Shown: piece after piece, positions 34,622 through 39,733 of the stretch
Numbering within the stretch: the stretch's first letter is position 1
Layout of the letters: the number at the start of each line of letters is the position of its first letter
Assembly (NCBI RefSeq): GCF_041206865.1
Contig: NZ_JBGEDP010000002.1
Coordinates: 62,001 to 126,000 of the forward strand
Length of the DNA stretch: 64,000 bases
Source of the DNA: Mycobacterium sp. HUMS_12744610
GTDB lineage: Bacteria; Actinomycetota; Actinomycetes; Mycobacteriales; Mycobacteriaceae
Direction: 5' to 3'
Translations under genes and position numbers: made by a program
The notes under the pieces: generated by a model
What the model saw: only the letters and a program-made list of their open reading frames with translations
Told to the model about the DNA's origin: nothing
Databases searched by the model: none

Positions 34622-35183
34622 GCGTCTCGCCAGCCTGAACCCTGGAGGGAAGGCGCGTTTGCAGCATTCGACACCAGGCGGCTTCGTTGAGCGCGATCGA
34701 GGTTCCGAGACGGGTGTAAGCCCGCTCCCAATCACTGAGGCTCCACGATGCGGCGTCAGCCCCGGTTCTGCATTCGTTGCGGAGCAGTTGTGCAGCGCGC
34801 CGGTGAGTCAGCCGAGCCGGCATCGACAGGATGGCGCGCGCCGCCAGGTATCCACCGGGCACAGCGGCCAGCCACACCGCCACAGCCCACCCCGGCCATT
34901 GCTGCTCGCTTCCCATACCCGCAACCGCGATCGTCAAGGCTCCGACCATCATGACCCGCCCGGCACCGCGGCTGCCCAGCAGCAGAATGGGAAGTGGACC
35001 AGCCAGGCCAAGCCAGCCCACGGCACCGAGATATCCCCAGATGCCCGGGCCAATCATGCCCGCCAGAATCGAGACGCCGGTCGCCATCACATGGACGATC
35101 ACGGCGAGCATCATGACCGCGCCGGCGATCGCCCCCAGCCTCCGAACCGGCGCCGAGTAAGTGAAGGGTGCCATAGCTAACAT
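34614..35183 (-). CDS. Multi-pass membrane protein
   Basis: 189 residues with four hydrophobic segments in the first 120 (GAIAGAVMMLAVIVHVMA, GYLGAVGWLGLAGPLPILLL, VMMVGALTIAVAGMG, WAVAVWLAAVPGGYLAA), then a soluble helical tail. ATG at 35183 or 35174. Holin- or DUF2637-like in look; DUF2637 proteins are common on actinobacterial plasmids. No motif confirms this. Confidence 0.6.
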   Translation of the reverse strand: MLAMAPFTYSAPVRRLGAIAGAVMMLAVIVHVMATGVSILAGMIGPGIWGYLGAVGWLGLAGPLPILLLGSRGAGRVMMVGALTIAVAGMGSEQQWPGWAVAVWLAAVPGGYLAARAILSMPARLTHRRAAQLLRNECRTGADAASWSLSDWERAYTRLGTSIALNEAAWCRMLQTRLPSRVQAGETHG

Positions 35184-35420
35184 CCTCTCTCACGGGTCTG
35201 ACATCTCGTCGCCGCGCTGATCAGCACCACCGGCGCGACCGGTCTGCGCGGTACCGGAGACTCCACCCGCCGCCACCCCGCGAGGCCGAGCGGCAAACCA
35301 CCGCTACCAGCGAGTCGCAGCTGTCGCGGGTCATCGATACTGTGTGGCAAAACATGATTCCCCGGGGGGACACCAAGTAATGACCATCGTCGCCGCACGT
35401 TCTCACGCACCTCGAACCTC

Positions 35421-35723
35421 ATGACCAGGCACGAGCTGCGTGACCTGCGCTGGACGCTTCGATCGGTGGTCGGCGAGGTTGCCGCGACCGGGGTGGCAGT
35501 GGTCATCGCCGACGACAACACCGACGTCGCCGTAATCGTCAGCATGTCGGACTACGAGCGACTACGCGCCAACAGGCCGCTGCTTTCTCGGATCAGTGCT
35601 GGGCCTGGTGGGGGCGGGTTCGGCTGGCGAAACCTTCCCACGGTCGGCACGATTCTGCGCAAGATTTTCAGTCGCCAGGCGCTGACTATTAGGCGCATCG
35701 ATCGGGTGACGTGGAATTCTTGA
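35421..35723 (+). CDS. Phd/YefM-like antitoxin, orphan
   Basis: 100 residues. TRHELRDLRWTLRSVVGEVA then VVIADDNTDVAVIVSMSDYE matches the Phd/YefM N-terminal DNA-binding region ending in SxxDYERL. The rest (SRISAGPGGGGFGWRNLPTV) does not look like a toxin-binding tail, and no toxin follows; the tRNA array begins. Possibly a truncated relic of a toxin-antitoxin pair. The 240 bp before it show nothing callable. Confidence 0.5.
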   Translation: MTRHELRDLRWTLRSVVGEVAATGVAVVIADDNTDVAVIVSMSDYERLRANRPLLSRISAGPGGGGFGWRNLPTVGTILRKIFSRQALTIRRIDRVTWNS

Positions 35724-35838
35724 CCGGCTTCGGCGGCACTGATGACGTCCGCGGTGTTGTGGCGCAGTTGGCGGGCACCGACTGATTCCCTCGTGGCCGC
35801 AACGCAATGTATTCATGAGCGTGGTTCCCGGGTAGCCG

Positions 35839-35913
35839 AGCCTCCGGCGGGACTCGAACCCGCAGCAGCGCGAGGTAGAGGCTCGCCGCTCTGTCCATTT
35901 GAGCTACGGAGGC
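35839..35913 (-). tRNA. tRNA-Arg(TCT)
   Basis: Acceptor GCCTCCG/CGGAGGC; anticodon loop CCTCTAC closed by GCGAG/CTCGC. Decodes AGA/AGG. Position 33 is C instead of the near-universal T. Last gene of the array in the transcription direction. Confidence 0.85.
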
Positions 35914-35923
35914 GGTGAACAGT

Positions 35924-36010
35924 TGGCGGAGGACAATGGAATTGAACCATCGGGTCGTTATGCCCGGCACGGGTTTCGACGCCGCTTTGCCGCCCTGGGC
36001 GCTGCCCTCC
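35924..36010 (-). tRNA. tRNA-Ser(CGA), atypical
   Basis: Acceptor GGAGGGC/GTCCTCC, G73, CCA encoded, long variable arm (CGGG ATAAC-type loop CCCG). Anticodon loop GTCGAAA, closed by GCGGC/CCCGT with a C-C mismatch next to the loop. D-arm poorly formed. May be degenerate. Confidence 0.65.
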
Positions 36011-36026
36011 CTGACAGTGGTGGCTG

Positions 36027-36101
36027 TGGAGCCGGATGCAGGACTCGAACCCGCGTAGCCTGTTTACTAGACAGGTGCTCTGCCTGTTGAGCTAATCCGG
36101 C
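36027..36101 (-). tRNA. tRNA-Thr(AGT)
   Basis: Acceptor GCCGGAT/ATCCGGC, CCA encoded, D-arm GCTC/GAGC, anticodon loop CTAGTAA in CCTGT/ACAGG. A34 is rare in bacterial tRNAs other than Arg(ACG). The only Thr tRNA in the array. Confidence 0.85.
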
Positions 36102-36114
36102 ATAGAGGCAATTG

Positions 36115-36191
36115 TGGTGCGCCGGACGGGATTTGAACCCGCTACCGTCACCTTATAAGAGTGCTGCACTGACCGTCCGTGCTCCCGGCGC
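36115..36191 (-). tRNA. tRNA-Ile(TAT)
   Basis: Acceptor GCGCCGG/CCGGCGC, D-arm GCAC/GTGC, anticodon loop CTTATAA, CCA encoded. Reads AUA directly; bacteria normally use a CAT anticodon modified to lysidine. Confidence 0.8.
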
Positions 36192-36207
36192 CTGTTGTTT
36201 TCGGTAG

Positions 36208-36281
36208 TGCCCACGGCGGGATTTGAACCCGCACGGTTCCGGTGTAGGAGACCGGCGCTCTGTCCGTTGAGCTACGCAGGC
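36208..36281 (-). tRNA. tRNA-Arg(CCT)
   Basis: Acceptor GCCTGCG/CGTGGGC with two wobble pairs, anticodon loop CTCCTAC in CCGGT/ACCGG. No encoded CCA. Decodes AGG. Confidence 0.85.
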
Positions 36282-36296
36282 TGGGTGGGTGTCCCG

Positions 36297-36374
36297 TGTC
36301 CCCGGCGGGATTCGAACCCGCACCGGTGCCGGGTTTAGGCCGGCCGCCTCTACCAAGGGTTGGGCTACGGGGAC
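36297..36374 (-). tRNA. tRNA-Leu(TAA), short variable arm
   Basis: Acceptor GTCCCCG/CGGGGAC, A73, three-pair D-stem with a large loop as in Leu tRNAs, anticodon loop CCTAAAC in GCCGG/CCGGC. The variable region is only six bases (ACCGGT), not the long arm expected. C at position 33. Confidence 0.7.
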
Positions 36375-36381
36375 GGTGCGG

Positions 36382-36454
36382 TGCCCACGGCTGGATTTGA
36401 ACCAGCAGCCTGCGGCTTCGTAAACCGATGCTCTGTCCGTTGAGCTACGTGGGC
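36382..36454 (-). tRNA. tRNA-Arg(ACG)
   Basis: Acceptor GCCCACG/CGTGGGC, anticodon loop TTACGAA, one mismatch in the anticodon stem. With A34 edited to inosine it reads CGU, CGC and CGA. Confidence 0.85.
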
Positions 36455-36463
36455 GTGGCGGTG

Positions 36464-36536
36464 TGCCCCCAGGCGGACTTGAACCGCCAGCCTTCGCCGT
36501 CGGAGGGCGATGCTCTGTCCGTTGAGCTACAGGGGA
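36464..36536 (-). tRNA. tRNA-Arg(CCG)
   Basis: Anticodon loop CTCCGAC in TCGCC/GGCGA. The acceptor TCCCCTG/TGGGGGC has a mismatch at 1-72. Decodes CGG. Confidence 0.8.
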
Positions 36537-36549
36537 TTGGGAATGTTGG

Positions 36550-36624
36550 GGTGACGGACGGGATTTGAACCCGCACCCGCCGGGATCACAACCCGGTGCT
36601 CTGCCAGAGTTGAGCTACCGTCAC
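36550..36624 (-). tRNA. tRNA-His(GTG)
   Basis: Acceptor GTGACGG/CCGTCAC, anticodon loop TTGTGAT in CCGGG/CCCGG, C73 as expected for His. The usual G-1 is not encoded (T there). Confidence 0.88.
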
Positions 36625-36626
36625 AG

Positions 36627-36712
36627 CGGAAGTGGAGGGGATCGAACCCTCAGTCGCGGAGGCCGCGACGACGGCTTAGCAAGCCGCTGCATTACCGTTC
36701 TGCCACACTTCC
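36627..36712 (-). tRNA. tRNA-Ser(GCT)
   Basis: Type II with long variable arm, acceptor GGAAGTG/CACTTCC, G73, anticodon loop TTGCTAA. Decodes AGC/AGU. Confidence 0.92.
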
Positions 36713-36719
36713 CGAATCG

Positions 36720-36797
36720 TGGTGGAGTGCCGGGGTCTCGAACCCTCGCACCTCCTGCTTGCAAGGCAGGCGCTCTGCCATCATGAGCTAGCACCCC
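36720..36797 (-). tRNA. tRNA-Ala(TGC)
   Basis: Acceptor GGGGTGC/GCACTCC, anticodon loop CTTGCAA in CCTGC/GCAGG, A73, CCA encoded. The acceptor position 3-70 reads G-T (G3:U70 pair, the Ala identity element). Confidence 0.9.
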
Positions 36798-36798
36798 A

Positions 36799-36874
36799 TG
36801 GCGACCCCGACGGGGTTTGAACCCGTGACCTCCACCGTGACAGGGTGGCGAGCTTCCGACTGCTCTACAGGGCC
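36799..36874 (-). tRNA. tRNA-Asp(GTC)
   Basis: Acceptor GGCCCTG/CGGGGTC, anticodon loop CTGTCAC in CCACC/GGTGG, G73, CCA encoded. Confidence 0.9.
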
Positions 36875-36882
36875 AATGTGTT

Positions 36883-36959
36883 TGGTGGTCCGGGGAGGTA
36901 TTGATCCTCCGGCCTCCGCTGTATCAGAGCGGCGCTCTCACCGACTGAGCTACCGGACC
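36883..36959 (-). tRNA. tRNA-Ile(GAT)
   Basis: Acceptor GGTCCGG/CCGGACC, anticodon loop CTGATAC in CCGCT/AGCGG, CCA encoded. The T-loop reads ATCAATA, with A in place of the conserved T54. Confidence 0.88.
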
Positions 36960-36964
36960 GTGGG

Positions 36965-37037
36965 TACCCCGTGCGGGACTCGAACCCGGCTCTGCCGCCT
37001 TGAAAGGGCGGCTGACTAACCCATATCGGAACGGGGC
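36965..37037 (-). tRNA. tRNA-Glu(TTC)
   Basis: Acceptor GCCCCGT/ACGGGGT, anticodon loop CTTTCAA in CCGCC/GGCGG. No exact encoded CCA (A73 then CCCA). Confidence 0.87.
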
Positions 37038-37046
37038 TTGGGTTGT

Positions 37047-37124
37047 TGGTGCCGTCGGCGAGAATCGAACTCGCAGCCTCCCGGACTTCACTCGGGCGCT
37101 CTGCCAACGTTGAGCTACAACGGC
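37047..37124 (-). tRNA. tRNA-Phe(GAA)
   Basis: Acceptor GCCGTTG/CGACGGC, anticodon loop GTGAAGT with an A-C mismatch closing the stem, CCA encoded. Confidence 0.82.
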
Positions 37125-37130
37125 GTTGGG

Positions 37131-37203
37131 TAGTCCGTACGAGATTTGAACTCGCGCCGTCTGGTTGAGAACCAGGTGTGCTGCCGAATTACACCAACGG
37201 ACC
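37131..37203 (-). tRNA. tRNA-Glu(CTC)
   Basis: Acceptor GGTCCGT/ACGGACT, anticodon loop TTCTCAA, D-arm GTG/CAC. Decodes GAG. One anticodon-stem mismatch. Confidence 0.82.
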
Positions 37204-37207
37204 CTTG

Positions 37208-37281
37208 CTGCCTCGGCAGGACTCGAACCTGCACTGCCCGGAACCAAAGTCCGGTGGGCTACCGAATTACCCTACGAGGCA
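37208..37281 (-). tRNA. tRNA-Gln(TTG)
   Basis: Acceptor TGCCTCG/CGAGGCA with the weak T1-A72 pair and G73 typical of Gln; anticodon loop CTTTGGT in CCGGA/TCCGG. Confidence 0.9.
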
Positions 37282-37292
37282 TTGTTGTTGAG

Positions 37293-37365
37293 CTGCCCCG
37301 CCAGGATTTGAACCTAGACTGACTGATCCAGAATCAGCTGTGCTGCCGAGTTACACCACGGGGCA
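37293..37365 (-). tRNA. tRNA-Gln(CTG)
   Basis: Acceptor TGCCCCG/CGGGGCA, G73, anticodon loop TTCTGGA in GCTGA/TCAGT. Confidence 0.9.
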
Positions 37366-37371
37366 AAAGGC

Positions 37372-37458
37372 TGGTCTGCGCGGAGGGATTTGAACCCCCT
37401 GAGCCGAAAGGCAACTGATTTACAGTCAGTCGTGACACGCCGTCGTCACCGCGCGCAG
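37372..37458 (-). tRNA. tRNA-Tyr(GTA)
   Basis: Type II with long variable arm as usual for bacterial Tyr; acceptor CTGCGCG/CGCGCAG, anticodon loop CTGTAAA in ACTGA/TCAGT, A73, CCA encoded. Confidence 0.9.
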
Positions 37459-37463
37459 GTGGG

Positions 37464-37546
37464 CTCCCCGACCTGGACTCGAACCAGGAATGAGCGTTGC
37501 TCGGCGGCTTAACAGGCCGCTGCCCTGCCGTTTAGGCGACCGGGGA
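37464..37546 (-). tRNA. tRNA-Asn(GTT) with an unexpected long variable arm
   Basis: 83 nt. Acceptor TCCCCGG/TCGGGGA, G73, anticodon loop CTGTTAA in a perfect GCGGC/GCCGC stem. A 15-base variable region contains the hairpin GAGC-AAC-GCTC. Ordinary tRNA-Asn has a 5-base variable loop, so this is a type II body with an Asn anticodon. Confidence 0.85.
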
Positions 37547-37559
37547 ATGTGTCGGGCGG

Positions 37560-37598
37560 GCCGGGGCGGACGAGGTGATGGAGTTCGTCCGCCCCGGC
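37560..37598. terminator. Perfect 14-bp hairpin after the HNH gene
   Basis: GCCGGGGCGGACGA, an 11-base loop, then its exact complement, between the HNH stop (37622) and tRNA-Asn. No T-tract on either strand, so it may be a processing or stability hairpin rather than an intrinsic terminator. Confidence 0.5.
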
Positions 37599-37621
37599 AC
37601 AATGGTGGATACCGGGTCCGC

Positions 37622-38119
37622 TCAGGCCATCGCGGGAACGCGGTAGCGGTCCCGTTCGCGTGGCTCGTACGGTTCCCAGCGCAGCCGCATCCCGGCTTCG
37701 GCCGGGGTGCGGTTGCCTTTGCGGCCGTTGCACTGCGCGCAGGCGGTGACCAGGTTGTCCCAGGTGTTCTGGCCGCCGCGGGACTCGGGGGTGACGTGGT
37801 CGAGAGTGTCTCCGTGTCCGCCGCAGTAGGCGCAGGTGTAGCTGTCGCGGGTGAGTACGCCGTCACGGGTGACCCGGGTGCCACGTCGGTACGGAACGTG
37901 GATGTACTGGTGCAGGGCGACCGACAGGGGCAGCTCGATCACGGTCGATGGGCTGTGTATGTGCACGGCTGGGCTGTGGCGTTCGATCACGTAGACCGAT
38001 CCCCGCAGCAGCAGCCGTACGGCCTCCTGCCAGCTCACGTGGGTTAGCACGCGGTAGTCGGCGTTGTACACCGCCACGGGCTGCCGGCGGTGGGTGGTGC
38101 GTTGACGAAGTTGCCTCAT
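37622..38119 (-). CDS. HNH endonuclease inside the tRNA array
   Basis: 165 residues. The C-terminal half has CAYCGGHGDTLDHVTPESRG then NTWDNLVTACAQCNGRKGNR: HNH (DH...N...N) with two CxxC zinc pairs. The N-terminal half (VSWQEAVRLLLRGSVYVIER, STVIELPLSVALHQYIHVPY) matches a family widespread in mycobacteria and their phages. It is encoded on the array strand, so it is cotranscribed with the tRNAs. Whether it is a free homing-type nuclease that maintains the array or a captured host gene is open. Confidence 0.9.
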   Translation of the reverse strand: MRQLRQRTTHRRQPVAVYNADYRVLTHVSWQEAVRLLLRGSVYVIERHSPAVHIHSPSTVIELPLSVALHQYIHVPYRRGTRVTRDGVLTRDSYTCAYCGGHGDTLDHVTPESRGGQNTWDNLVTACAQCNGRKGNRTPAEAGMRLRWEPYEPRERDRYRVPAMA

Positions 38120-38163
38120 GCCGCGTGCCTCCTTTCTAGGTTCGTTGTTGCGGACTTGTTCGG

Positions 38164-38237
38164 TTGCGCGGGGTGGATTTGAACCACCGACTTCTGGGTT
38201 ATGAGCCCAGCGGACTGCCTAACTGTCCTACCGCGCA
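38164..38237 (-). tRNA. Initiator-like tRNA-fMet(CAT)
   Basis: Anticodon loop CTCATAA in CTGGG/CCCAG: three consecutive G-C pairs as in initiators. D-stem GGAC/GTCC gives purine 11-pyrimidine 24, another initiator trait. Position 1-72 is T-A, a weak pair rather than the usual C-A mismatch. No elongator Met tRNA in the array. Confidence 0.88.
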
Positions 38238-38252
38238 GTGTGTTTCATGGCG

Positions 38253-38324
38253 TGCCCTTGGAGAGAATTGAACTCCCGACGTCCTCGTTGTAAGCGAGGC
38301 GCTCTCCCACTGAGCTACAAGGGC
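38253..38324 (-). tRNA. tRNA-Val(TAC)
   Basis: Acceptor GCCCTTG/CAAGGGC, anticodon loop CTTACAA in CCTCG/CGAGG. Confidence 0.92.
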
Positions 38325-38330
38325 AAATGT

Positions 38331-38407
38331 TGGTCGGGATGACACGATTTGAACGTGCAACGGCCTGCACCCAAAGCAGGTGCTCTCCCAAGTTGAGCTA
38401 CATCCCG
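38331..38407 (-). tRNA. tRNA-Pro(TGG)
   Basis: Acceptor CGGGATG/CATCCCG, anticodon loop TTTGGGT in CCTGC/GCAGG, CCA encoded. Followed by about 130 bp without tRNA. Confidence 0.9.
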
Positions 38408-38538
38408 TTGCCCTGCCTGACGCTGCGTGCCCGCGTGCGCCCTGTCCACCCCACCTCTGGTGGGCGACTTGCTTGCGGTCCGGCGTGCACTCCGGATTCG
38501 CTTGTGCAGGATTTCGGCGTCGCCGTCGCGATGCCTGG

Positions 38539-38611
38539 CAGGGGTGACAGGGATCGAACCTGCAACCTGCGGTTTTGGAGACCGCCGCTCTACCGATTGA
38601 GCTACACCCCT
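38539..38611 (-). tRNA. tRNA-Trp(CCA)
   Basis: Acceptor AGGGGTG/CACCCCT, G73, anticodon loop CTCCAAA in GCGGT/ACCGC. Confidence 0.93.
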
Positions 38612-38612
38612 T

Positions 38613-38686
38613 TGGAGCGACCGGCGGGAATCGAACCCGCGTGGACGGCTTTGCAGACCGCTGCCTTGCCGCTCGGCCACAGCCGC
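38613..38686 (-). tRNA. tRNA-Cys(GCA)
   Basis: Acceptor GCGGCTG/CGGTCGC, T73 as required for Cys, anticodon loop CTGCAAA, CCA encoded. Confidence 0.9.
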
Positions 38687-38687
38687 G

Positions 38688-38764
38688 TGGAGCCGTTGAC
38701 GGGACTCGAACCCGCTCTGTCAGTGTGGAAGACTGATGTGCATTTCCTGTTACACCTCAACGGC
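38688..38764 (-). tRNA. tRNA-Gly(TCC)
   Basis: Acceptor GCCGTTG/CAACGGC, anticodon loop CTTCCAC in TCAGT/ACTGA, T73, CCA encoded. Confidence 0.9.
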
Positions 38765-38780
38765 ATTGGCGAAAATAGTG

Positions 38781-38836
38781 TGGTGCGCCGCCAGGGACTC
38801 GAACCCTGTGGTGCGCCGCCAGGGACTCGAACCCTG
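38781..38836 (-). repeat. Perfect 28-bp tandem duplication of a tRNA 3' half
   Basis: 38781-38808 and 38809-38836 are identical and cover the T-arm, 3' acceptor strand and CCA of tRNA-Lys(TTT). The outer copy is a stub without a 5' half. The same segment, one base different, is in tRNA-Lys(CTT). Confidence 0.9.
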
Positions 38837-38884
38837 CTCTCAGGCTTAAAAGGCCAGAGCATCACGCTTCAATGCTTACGGCGC
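38809..38884 (-). tRNA. tRNA-Lys(TTT)
   Basis: Acceptor GCGCCGT/GCGGCGC, anticodon loop CTTTTAA (one T-T mismatch in the stem), CCA encoded. Its 3' half is tandemly duplicated. Confidence 0.85.
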
Positions 38885-38895
38885 GTACATCGTGG

Positions 38896-38972
38896 TGGTG
38901 CGCCGCCAGGGACTTGAACCCTGGACCCACTGGTTAAGAGCCAGTTGCTCTGCGCTTCTGAGCTAGCGACGC
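38896..38972 (-). tRNA. tRNA-Lys(CTT)
   Basis: Acceptor GCGTCGC/GCGGCGC, anticodon loop CTCTTAA in ACTGG/CCAGT, CCA encoded. Confidence 0.9.
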
Positions 38973-38973
38973 G

Positions 38974-39051
38974 TGGTGCCCCGCGAGGGAGTCGAACCCC
39001 CAAAGCACCTGATCCTAAGTCAGGCGGCTTTTCCAATTTGCCTAGCGGGGC
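38974..39051 (-). tRNA. tRNA-Leu(TAG), short variable arm
   Basis: Acceptor GCCCCGC/GCGGGGC, A73, CCA encoded, D-stem GGC/GCC with large loop, anticodon loop CTTAGGA in CCTGA/TCAGG. Only six bases (TGCTTT) of variable region, unusual for bacterial Leu. Confidence 0.78.
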
Positions 39052-39069
39052 ACGGCAATTGGTAACGTG

Positions 39070-39157
39070 TGCGCTCGGCAGGATTTGAACCTGCATGCCC
39101 GGTTGGGCACCCGGTTTTGAGCCGGGCGCGTCTGCCAGATGATTCCGCCACGAGCGC
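39070..39157 (-). tRNA. tRNA-Leu(CAA)
   Basis: Normal type II Leu: acceptor GCGCTCG/CGAGCGC, A73, anticodon loop CTCAAAA in CCCGG/CCGGG, long variable arm. First tRNA of the array in the transcription direction. Confidence 0.92.
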
Positions 39158-39170
39158 GGATGCCACCACT

Positions 39171-39187
39171 GTGAAGTTCTCAAGGGA
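39171..39187 (-). promoter_or_regulatory. Candidate boxA-like leader of the tRNA array
   Basis: Minus strand TCCCTTGAGAACTTCAC just upstream of the first tRNA. A TTGAGAACT core is found in mycobacterial rRNA leaders as an antitermination or processing signal; its presence here suggests the array is made as one long transcript. TTGACA occurs further upstream (about 39271-39276) but no good -10 pairs with it. Confidence 0.4.
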
Positions 39188-39341
39188 CTGACGCAGCAAC
39201 GCAATTCGCTGCTGGTCCGCGTTGCACACCGGCGTGGTGTGCGTTGCTGGTTACTCATGGTGCACCTGTCAACGGGTGCTGTCTAGGGGATTATTTCGCC
39301 GGAATTAGTTGGCGCACATGGTGTTTGGGTGCACTGAACTA

Positions 39342-39365
39342 TAGGAATGTCAGGCGACATTCCTA
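39342..39365. terminator. Perfect 10-bp inverted repeat
   Basis: TAGGAATGTC AGGC GACATTCCTA at the end of the 103-residue gene, whose stop lies inside it. No T-run follows; it could be a stem that ends transcription before the tRNA array, or an operator. Confidence 0.45.
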
Positions 39366-39661
39366 GCAGCGCAAACACCGATAGTGAGAGATATATGAGA
39401 TTGTTCTTCTGGCCCTAGCTTCCGGTCGGGGCGCACGCCCACGGATGGGGCGGAAGGCTGCTCAAGACGGAATAACCGGAAGCGACTGGGCTGGCTGATG
39501 CCGCCGCGCGCGTCGGCCTGGACCGTCCACGACGGGACGAATTCATTGGTGAGGTCCGCGCACGACAAGGCCGCCGATGATGCTTTGCGCATCCCAGCGG
39601 TCACGTAGTAGTCGCGGCGGATCATGGTCACGGATTCAACGGTAGCAGCGCGCCCCGACAT
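39350..39661 (-). CDS. Hypothetical protein
   Basis: 103 residues, or 91 from the ATG at 39625 (MIRRDYYVTAGMRKASSAAL), which looks the better start. No motif. It reads toward the tRNA array and stops in a palindrome. Confidence 0.4.
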   Translation of the reverse strand: MSGRAATVESVTMIRRDYYVTAGMRKASSAALSCADLTNEFVPSWTVQADARGGISQPSRFRLFRLEQPSAPSVGVRPDRKLGPEEQSHISLTIGVCAARNVA

Positions 39662-39733
39662 TCCCGGAACAACTTTTTCCGACCACCGCTGTCGACCTCC
39701 CCGATACCGAACTCGGGCGCGGGCTGAGCGCTA

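Noticed and set aside
38408..38538. An additional tRNA in the gap of the array
   Set aside because: No T-loop or matching acceptor sequences could be found.
35839..39157. CRISPR array
   Set aside because: The regular short units fold as individual tRNAs with different anticodons; there is no constant repeat.
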